Shown: piece after piece, positions 1 to 5,632 of the stretch
How the letters are laid out: each line of letters begins with the position of its first letter
How positions within the stretch are numbered: the first letter of the stretch is position 1
DNA from: Lachnospiraceae bacterium
GTDB taxonomy: Bacteria; Bacillota; Clostridia; Lachnospirales; Lachnospiraceae
Length of the DNA stretch: 7,099 nucleotides
NCBI GenBank assembly: GCA_017958585.1
Contig: JAGDCK010000030.1
Location: 1 to 7,099, forward strand
Reading direction: 5' to 3'
The notes under the pieces: model-generated
Seen by the model: only the letters and a program-made list of their open reading frames with translations
What the model was told of the DNA's origin: nothing
Database searches by the model: none
Made by a program: the position numbers and the translations under genes

Positions 1-20
1 CGGGGTTTTATCAAACGATG

Positions 21-3000
21 TTATCTGCCTTTGTTCATTCTGTCCTTGTCGATAAGGAGCACATAGAACACATCCCCGTAGAAGGGATTTTTCACAAGGC
101 GTCCGTTGTTGTACACATTCTTTACGAGACCGGTCTTTGTGATCACTCTGTGCTCTGCATACTCTCTGACCTCAACAGCGGTGTGGTCTATCTGGTTCCA
201 GATCTTCTCCTCCACAGTCTCAATGTCATCGGGATGCACCAGTCCTCTGAAGCTCTGGTTGCTGAACTTCATAAAGTCGTCCACATCATCGCATTCAAAA
301 AGGTTTATGATCTCGTCGCTGGCATAGAGTATCCGCTCATCACCCTCAGCCTGATATACCAGAATGGCTCCCGGCATATTCTCTGCCACATTTTTGAAAT
401 TAAAGGCAAGCTGTGTGCGATTGTGGAGTACCATATCCGGCGAATATTGCATAAATCCGTGCTTGTTCCTGCTCTTTACGGCATAGAGAGCCGCATCCGC
501 CTGCTGGAACATAAGTGTAAAGTTGTCCGCCTGGGCAGGATATTCCGAGTAACCTATGGATATATGGAATTGATGTCCCTCTCCCTTCATGAAAAACTCC
601 TGCTTCATCTTGGAGAGCTTCTTTATCTTTTCCTCAGCGCCCTTTGCGGTGGTATTCTTTAAGAGCACACAGAATTCATCTCCGCCGCTTCTGGAGATAA
701 TGGCATTTTCCATGAATATGCTTTCCATATTTCTCGCCAGAGTCTTTAATACGTAGTCCCCGGTCCAGTGGCCGTAAATGTCATTTATCAGTTTGAAATC
801 ATCAATGTCGAGGATTATCAAAGTGCAGGGTTCGTTTTCGCTCTCATTGATATAGGTGCCAAACTCCCTTCTGAATCCCAACCTGTTTACCAGACCTGTC
901 AGCGTATCTTCCGTGCTCATCTTGTTTAACTGACTGAGCAGCCTGTCGTTTATGATCTTGTTGGAGATAAAGAACGAGATCTCCTCCACCAGCCTCTTGG
1001 AGTTTATCATTTCGTCCTCACGATAATTATCCACACCAAGGAAGCCTTTGACCTCCCCGTTTTCATAGAGAGGAGCCATTATAAATGTCTCTATGCCTCT
1101 TGCCTTTAAGAACTCATATACGATGGGACGCTTGTCCCTAAGTTCATTCAGGTTCTCAAGCACTATGCTGTTATCAGTTCCCAGAGCCCCCTTAAGGTTT
1201 GTAAAGTTCCATGCAGCTCCGATCTCTCCGGCTCTTACACCCTTTTCAACGCCCTCTGCACACCACTCATATACGGCGTTTCCTTCATCGTTTACAATGT
1301 AAACTCTGTCCGGATTTACCGCTTTTCCAAGTTCCTCCAAAGTCCTCTTTATAGCCACTTCATAATTTAAGTTACTGTTTAAAAATCTGGCGATCCTAAT
1401 GATCGCATTGTCCGTAGCATGGCCCCTTGTAAGGACTTCACGCTCATTGACTTCATCATCCACCGGCCAGAATACCACATTTGCGCAGCCCGGAATGGTG
1501 GACGTGGATGTGATGAATCCAACCCAGTGGGAAACCGATTCCTCGTAAGCTCTTCCGCTTATGACTTCACCGTTTGCAGCCCTTGAAACATAATTAAGCC
1601 AGTTGCGGTCCATATTGGGGAAGAGGTTTTTATAACTGTTTCCGATGAGATCCTCTCTTCTTAAGCCTGTCATCTCACAGTATTTTTTATTGACATAGAG
1701 GAATATTACATCCTCCGGCTCATCCGTATTGTTTTTATAAACAGGACGCATTACGGTGTAGGGAAGAGGCATATCCCTGTAGGAATCGGGAAGTTCCTGC
1801 ACGATCTGTTCGTCAAGGGCAGGCATATCGTCTCTATCCACCTGTTTTTCCACAAGTCTCAGGAAGGCATGGCTTATTACATTCTGCATACTGCTCTCCT
1901 CAGACCCCCGTACGATACCGTAATCAGCATTTATGGTGCATGGATTTCCATCGATCTCTGTGATGGCCTCAATCTTTTCAATACACTTTATGGCTGCCTT
2001 CTCCATTTCCTCAGCGGAAATAGCCTTGTCGCAGATGGCAAAGGTACAGTTATTGGTCTTTGCAAAGGTACTGCGCTTGTCAAAGGTCTCGGTGATTATC
2101 TCAGCCACGGCCTTTTCCAGTTTGTCAGCCACATTCTTGCCGTGAATGATATATACGTTTGAATAGGACGGAACCTCGATCATGACCAGGTTATAATCCA
2201 CATTGTTGATCCTTAAGTTATCATCATATCCCTGCACAGCCAGGTATAAACCTCTGATATTTACAAGATTTGATCCGGGCTCGGCAAAAAGCGCATGACG
2301 CACTTCTTCCCTGCTTGAAAGAATGCTTTCGGCATCCATAAAATATCCGATAAGTCCGTCTATCTTTCCGTCTTTGTATACCGGGAATTTGGTGGCAAGG
2401 ATATTTCTGACCATTCCCTTCACCATTACCTGTCCCGGTGAATTTCGGATTATCTCGCCCTTTCCGATAACCGTCTCCTCATCGGATTTGTAAGGTGCAT
2501 CATCGGGATGCCACTTCATCTCTTCATCAGTCTTTCCAAGGATCATATCCAGGGAATTAAATCCGTAATAGTCAAGGAATGACTTGCTGGCTCCCAAAAA
2601 CCTCCTGTACTTATCCTTCCAGAAAAATTTGATGTCCGTATTTTCCATCAGATTATCCCAGAGGTTGCTGCTTGCTGCAGGGTAATCGGGATCTCCGAAT
2701 TCATCCAACGAATTTGCATAGACCTCGAAGGGTCCCACGGCATGCTTTGCTATCATGAGCATACTCTTTTCCTGATCTGTCTCAAGGGGCTTAATACAGA
2801 GCAGTAACTTCTCATGGTCAAGACCCATCAGGGAAATATACAAAAACTCATTCCATACCCAGCTGCCCTTAGCGGATTTAACTCTGAAAAATTCAGAAAA
2901 ATGCGGCTTCTTTATGGCACGGAATTTCTCCTGCAGATAAAGAGTATCATGAAGTCTCTCATATCTCTTTCTGTCCGCGCTGAAGATCATCTCATTCTGT

Positions 3001-5267
3001 TTAACTTTTTTAAATACAGACTCGATGTCGTTAACTCTCTCACCGAGTTTTTCCTGCACCTTATCAGTGGAGATGACCTCTATGAAGTCGTTTTTAAAAT
3101 CTATCATGTACACGCTGGTATACACCGACAGTACATTTCTTAATACTCCGTCCATTCTGCGGCGATTCCTGTTGTTTTCATCAGCCGTGATATCATAGAG
3201 CACCGCATGAAGCATATGGCCTTTTGTATATCCCGCGATATCCTTACACAGGATCCTGTAATATCTGCTGCCTGCCACGAAGGTAAACTGCTCTTCCATG
3301 CCGCTTCTGATAGCTTTGTCCGAAACCACACGAAGCTTTTTGTTCATGCCGTTACTGTCTGAATTAATGATCCTTGTCATGAAACGGCCGGCGCCGTCAC
3401 CCTCTATTTTTAATTCCTTGCTGTATTCGTTGTTACAGAATCTTAAGTCGAAGTTTTTGCCGTCGTAGAAAAACAGTGCGGTGGGGGCATCGGTGATCAC
3501 ATTTATGAGACCAACTTTGTCATAGAATTTCTTTTCCTCCAGGGACTCTCTGGTGATACCCTTTGCGGTGAGGCTCTTAGTAAAATCTTCAAATGGCATG
3601 GGCTTTCCGTAGAAAAATCCCTGCACCTTCTCACATCCGAGGCTCTTTAAAAATTCCACCTGCTCCGCAGTTTCAACACCCTCCATGAGGGTATGTATTC
3701 CAAGACTCTTTGCCATTAAGATCATGGAGCTTATTATGCGCTTGCTCCTGTCATCGAAATTACGCAAAAATCCCATGTCGATCTTTATCTCATCAAACTC
3801 AAAATCACGCAAGGTGTTTAAGGATGAATATCCGCTTCCGAAATCATCCATCAAAACCTCATAATTTTTGCCATGGAACTTCTCGATCTGAGTGGCGATC
3901 ACATCCGGATTTTCCATGATGGTGGACTCTGTTATCTCCACCTTGAAAAGCTCGGATGAAAGCTCCATATCCCTTGCGATCTTGTCAAGTTCCTCAAAGG
4001 GATCCGTGGAGATAAAATCGGTCCTTGAGAGGTTAAGAGCAACAGGCACAGGCTCAATGCCCATGGCATAGCATTTCTTAAAATGATTTGCCACCTGCTT
4101 CATGATATAAATATCAAGCTTATAAGTCAGATGGCTCTCCTCCAAAACAGGGATAAAGAGTTCCGGCGGAAGCAAACCGTAATTGGGATCATCCCATCTT
4201 GCAAGAGCCTCTGCGCCACAGGTCTTGTTGTCAAGGAGACGCACCTGAGTCTGGTAATAAACCTTGATATATCCGTTTTCCAGAGCCTCATCCAGGTGAC
4301 TGATTATGTATTCCTTGTTCTCGATGGCGGTTCTCATTCTCTCGTTGAAATATAAAAACCTTGACCCCACTCCCACTCTGTTCCAGTCGCAGGCGATCCT
4401 TGCCCTGTCGCAGGCTGTACTGATGGATGTATCCGGATCCTGATTGTTGTAAATACCGACTCTCACAGTGAGGGTCCTTCCACCGTTCATAAGGCTTAAG
4501 TCACTGAATAAAGCTTCCAGTCTGTCCTCGATTCCCGCCGAGTCAGTAAAAACATAAAAATGATCCTCGCCGAATCTGGCACAGTTATCATTTGTAAAAT
4601 ACTCTCTCAAAATATCCGCAAAAGACCTAAGGAGGCGGTTTCCCTCCTCCAGTCCGTATTTGCTGTTAAAACTTTTCAAGCCGTTTAAATTCATGGAAAG
4701 TATTGCGGGATTGCCGCCGCTCTTTAAAAATGAGTTGCGATGTGCTTCCGCAAGAGAAATAAAATAGGTCATGTTGGGAAGTTCCGTCAGGACATCATAA
4801 TAACTCTTTGCCAGGCCGAATTTCCCTGACAAAAGCCCCTCAACGTTTGTTCCCGAAACTGTATTTAAATTCAGATTTGAATTTTCCGTAACATCAAAAT
4901 ACCATATCTGGGCAAGAACCGTTCCGTCCTTCATGGTGATATGACTGCCCTTGGAATGAATGATATGATAATCCTTTAACCTGCGGTTAGGCCGTGCCCT
5001 GTAGACAATATCATATACCCCGCCCTTCTCGGCAAAATTCTTGATGGCGGTGGTTATGCCGTCGATGTCATCGGGATGATTAAATCCCAAAAGGTCATGC
5101 TCAAGCAGATACAAAGTATGTTCTCTGTCTTCTCCAACCATCTCACAAAAACCGTCCGACACTAAAAGTGCCACGGCTCTCTTATTGATATATTGATAAA
5201 TCGCAAAAGGCACGGTCTGACTTTCCAGAATCAATCTGGTGTCATCATCAAAATGAAATCTGTTCAT
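21..5267 (-). CDS. Giant multi-sensor cyclic-di-GMP protein (PAS/GAF/GGDEF/EAL), probably bifunctional
   Basis: Predicted cytosolic enzyme of c-di-GMP turnover, 1748 residues, with no signal peptide or membrane helix seen. Domain order (approximate residues): PAS 14-129; degenerate GGDEF 151-309, with GEDHF at 233-237; EAL 320-564; PAS 584-695; PAS-like 704-829; PAS 868-981; degenerate GGDEF-like 999-1142, with NNCTF at 1072-1076; PAS 1159-1272; GAF 1283-1444; intact GGDEF 1451-1611, with the motif at 1528-1532; PAS 1621-1741. The EAL domain keeps E353-A-L, N412, E444, D474-D475, K495, E529 and Q549, so phosphodiesterase activity is expected. The last GGDEF keeps DIDDFKLIND (from D1487), GHWTGD and the signature, so cyclase activity is expected, but it lacks the RxxD inhibitory site. 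The PAS and GAF ligands cannot be told. I chose the ATG at 5267 over an in-frame GTG at 5300 because AAGGTGGAGG lies just upstream of it. The stop is TAA at 21-23. The gene follows the copper ATPase gene on the same strand after 152 bases. The domain family is certain; net activity is inferred. Confidence 0.95.
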   Translation of the reverse strand: MNRFHFDDDTRLILESQTVPFAIYQYINKRAVALLVSDGFCEMVGEDREHTLYLLEHDLLGFNHPDDIDGITTAIKNFAEKGGVYDIVYRARPNRRLKDYHIIHSKGSHITMKDGTVLAQIWYFDVTENSNLNLNTVSGTNVEGLLSGKFGLAKSYYDVLTELPNMTYFISLAEAHRNSFLKSGGNPAILSMNLNGLKSFNSKYGLEEGNRLLRSFADILREYFTNDNCARFGEDHFYVFTDSAGIEDRLEALFSDLSLMNGGRTLTVRVGIYNNQDPDTSISTACDRARIACDWNRVGVGSRFLYFNERMRTAIENKEYIISHLDEALENGYIKVYYQTQVRLLDNKTCGAEALARWDDPNYGLLPPELFIPVLEESHLTYKLDIYIMKQVANHFKKCYAMGIEPVPVALNLSRTDFISTDPFEELDKIARDMELSSELFKVEITESTIMENPDVIATQIEKFHGKNYEVLMDDFGSGYSSLNTLRDFEFDEIKIDMGFLRNFDDRSKRIISSMILMAKSLGIHTLMEGVETAEQVEFLKSLGCEKVQGFFYGKPMPFEDFTKSLTAKGITRESLEEKKFYDKVGLINVITDAPTALFFYDGKNFDLRFCNNEYSKELKIEGDGAGRFMTRIINSDSNGMNKKLRVVSDKAIRSGMEEQFTFVAGSRYYRILCKDIAGYTKGHMLHAVLYDITADENNRNRRRMDGVLRNVLSVYTSVYMIDFKNDFIEVISTDKVQEKLGERVNDIESVFKKVKQNEMIFSADRKRYERLHDTLYLQEKFRAIKKPHFSEFFRVKSAKGSWVWNEFLYISLMGLDHEKLLLCIKPLETDQEKSMLMIAKHAVGPFEVYANSLDEFGDPDYPAASSNLWDNLMENTDIKFFWKDKYRRFLGASKSFLDYYGFNSLDMILGKTDEEMKWHPDDAPYKSDEETVIGKGEIIRNSPGQVMVKGMVRNILATKFPVYKDGKIDGLIGYFMDAESILSSREEVRHALFAEPGSNLVNIRGLYLAVQGYDDNLRINNVDYNLVMIEVPSYSNVYIIHGKNVADKLEKAVAEIITETFDKRSTFAKTNNCTFAICDKAISAEEMEKAAIKCIEKIEAITEIDGNPCTINADYGIVRGSEESSMQNVISHAFLRLVEKQVDRDDMPALDEQIVQELPDSYRDMPLPYTVMRPVYKNNTDEPEDVIFLYVNKKYCEMTGLRREDLIGNSYKNLFPNMDRNWLNYVSRAANGEVISGRAYEESVSHWVGFITSTSTIPGCANVVFWPVDDEVNEREVLTRGHATDNAIIRIARFLNSNLNYEVAIKRTLEELGKAVNPDRVYIVNDEGNAVYEWCAEGVEKGVRAGEIGAAWNFTNLKGALGTDNSIVLENLNELRDKRPIVYEFLKARGIETFIMAPLYENGEVKGFLGVDNYREDEMINSKRLVEEISFFISNKIINDRLLSQLNKMSTEDTLTGLVNRLGFRREFGTYINESENEPCTLIILDIDDFKLINDIYGHWTGDYVLKTLARNMESIFMENAIISRSGGDEFCVLLKNTTAKGAEEKIKKLSKMKQEFFMKGEGHQFHISIGYSEYPAQADNFTLMFQQADAALYAVKSRNKHGFMQYSPDMVLHNRTQLAFNFKNVAENMPGAILVYQAEGDERILYASDEIINLFECDDVDDFMKFSNQSFRGLVHPDDIETVEEKIWNQIDHTAVEVREYAEHRVITKTGLVKNVYNNGRLVKNPFYGDVFYVLLIDKDRMNKGR

Positions 5268-5271
5268 AGAG

Positions 5272-5281
5272 CCTCCACCTT
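5272..5281 (-). promoter_or_regulatory. Ribosome binding site that decides the start of the c-di-GMP gene
   Basis: The minus strand reads AAGGTGGAGG before the ATG at 5267. It contains GGAGG at 4-base spacing and an overlapping AAGGTGG at 7-base spacing. The alternative in-frame GTG at 5300 has no comparable site, so the ATG is preferred. The GGAGG is also part of a long inverted repeat with bases just downstream of the ATPase stop. Confidence 0.7.
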
Positions 5282-5311
5282 GGGATTTTTTCACTATCAC
5301 TTTCTATCTAT

Positions 5312-5341
5312 TTTATATCAAAAACCTTTGTATTACCACAA
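5312..5341 (-). promoter_or_regulatory. Possible sigma-A-type promoter for the c-di-GMP gene
   Basis: On the minus strand TATAAA (5317-5312, within TATAAAAT) resembles a -10 box. TTGTGG (5341-5336) is a weak -35 at 18-base spacing. Initiation would fall near 5305, giving a leader of about 38 bases. That leader would contain the ribosome site but not the upstream blocking arm at 5394-5413. The -35 match is poor and the region is AT-rich, so this is tentative. Confidence 0.25.
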
Positions 5342-5372
5342 AATTTTATGATATTTATCGTTTTTTTGTGAT
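5335..5372 (-). other. Stem-loop or dyad in the intergenic gap
   Basis: The minus strand has ATCACAAAA (5372-5364) and TTTTGTGGT (5343-5335), which can form a 9-pair stem with one G-U. The 20-base loop contains GATAAATATC, able to form a small inner hairpin. No U-tract follows, so it does not look like a terminator. It lies inside the larger inverted repeat and could be part of the same RNA fold, or a protein-binding dyad. The high A/T content makes a chance match quite possible. Confidence 0.3.
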
Positions 5373-5419
5373 ATTGTCTGATTTTACAAAACAGGAGGCT
5401 CTATAAAGGATTTAACCGG

Positions 5420-5632
5420 CTAATCTTCTATTCCCACAAAGCCGTATCCCTTGTCCTCAATGGCATTTTTAACCAGTTCTTCATCCAGGGGTTTTGACAA
5501 TGTTACGACTGCTGTCTGGGTATCCTTTGAAACCGTTGCGCTCTCGATCCCATCCATGGCTTCAAGGGTTTTCTTTACATTTGCCTCGCAGTGCTCACAC
5601 ATAAGTCCCGATACTTTTATTGTCTTTGTCAT
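5420..5632 (-). other. CopZ-like HMA domain at the ATPase C-terminus, possibly also translated alone
   Basis: This is the last 70 codons of the ATPase gene. They encode a complete heavy-metal-associated domain of the length of a free CopZ chaperone. The metal motif is GLMCEHC, where canonical domains have GMTCxxC, so the Met sits directly before the first Cys. The segment opens with an in-frame ATG (5632-5630) preceded by GAGGA at 7-base spacing. In the fused form the domain would act as a regulatory or delivery domain of the pump. As a separate product it would be a soluble Cu(I) carrier. The domain itself is certain; separate expression is inference. Confidence 0.6.

Larger units (their letters stand above)
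5256..5413 (-). repeat. Inverted repeat pairing the ATPase 3' end with the ribosome site and start of the c-di-GMP gene
   Basis: An 11-base perfect inverted repeat has arms at 5394-5404 and 5266-5276 (ATAGAGCCTCC and its complement). In minus-strand RNA the arms can extend: three more pairs (5405-5407 with 5263-5265, one a G-U), a small internal loop, then five pairs (5409-5413 with 5256-5260). That gives about 19 pairs enclosing 117 bases. The downstream arm holds GGAGG, the AUG and codons 2-4, so folding would block initiation. The upstream arm begins six bases after the ATPase stop codon. The complementarity is directly visible; the regulatory role is inference. A repeat left by a small mobile element is an alternative, but no target duplication was seen. 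Confidence 0.55.

Noticed and set aside
1..20. Terminator or next gene beyond the c-di-GMP gene
   Set aside because: Only 20 bases are available and no hairpin can be judged.
18..662. Plus-strand open frame of 214 codons
   Set aside because: It lies wholly antisense to the C-terminal part of the c-di-GMP gene, whose frame has clear PAS and GGDEF motifs there. The translation matches no recognisable family.
5268..5300. GTG at 5300 as start of the c-di-GMP gene
   Set aside because: It would add 11 residues encoded by the ribosome-site region and has no good Shine-Dalgarno. The ATG at 5267 has a strong one.
5256..5413. Small non-autonomous mobile element (MITE) with terminal inverted repeats
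   Set aside because: No flanking target duplication, and one arm lies within the start region of the signalling gene. Kept only as an alternative explanation.
5268..5419. c-di-GMP (GEMM-type) riboswitch before the c-di-GMP gene
   Set aside because: The conserved GEMM-I sequence blocks are absent and the gap is mostly A/T. Only the long inverted repeat and a weak dyad are visible.
5374..5419. Intrinsic terminator after the ATPase gene
   Set aside because: No GC-rich local hairpin followed by a U-tract was found. The GC-rich arm here pairs with a distant sequence instead.
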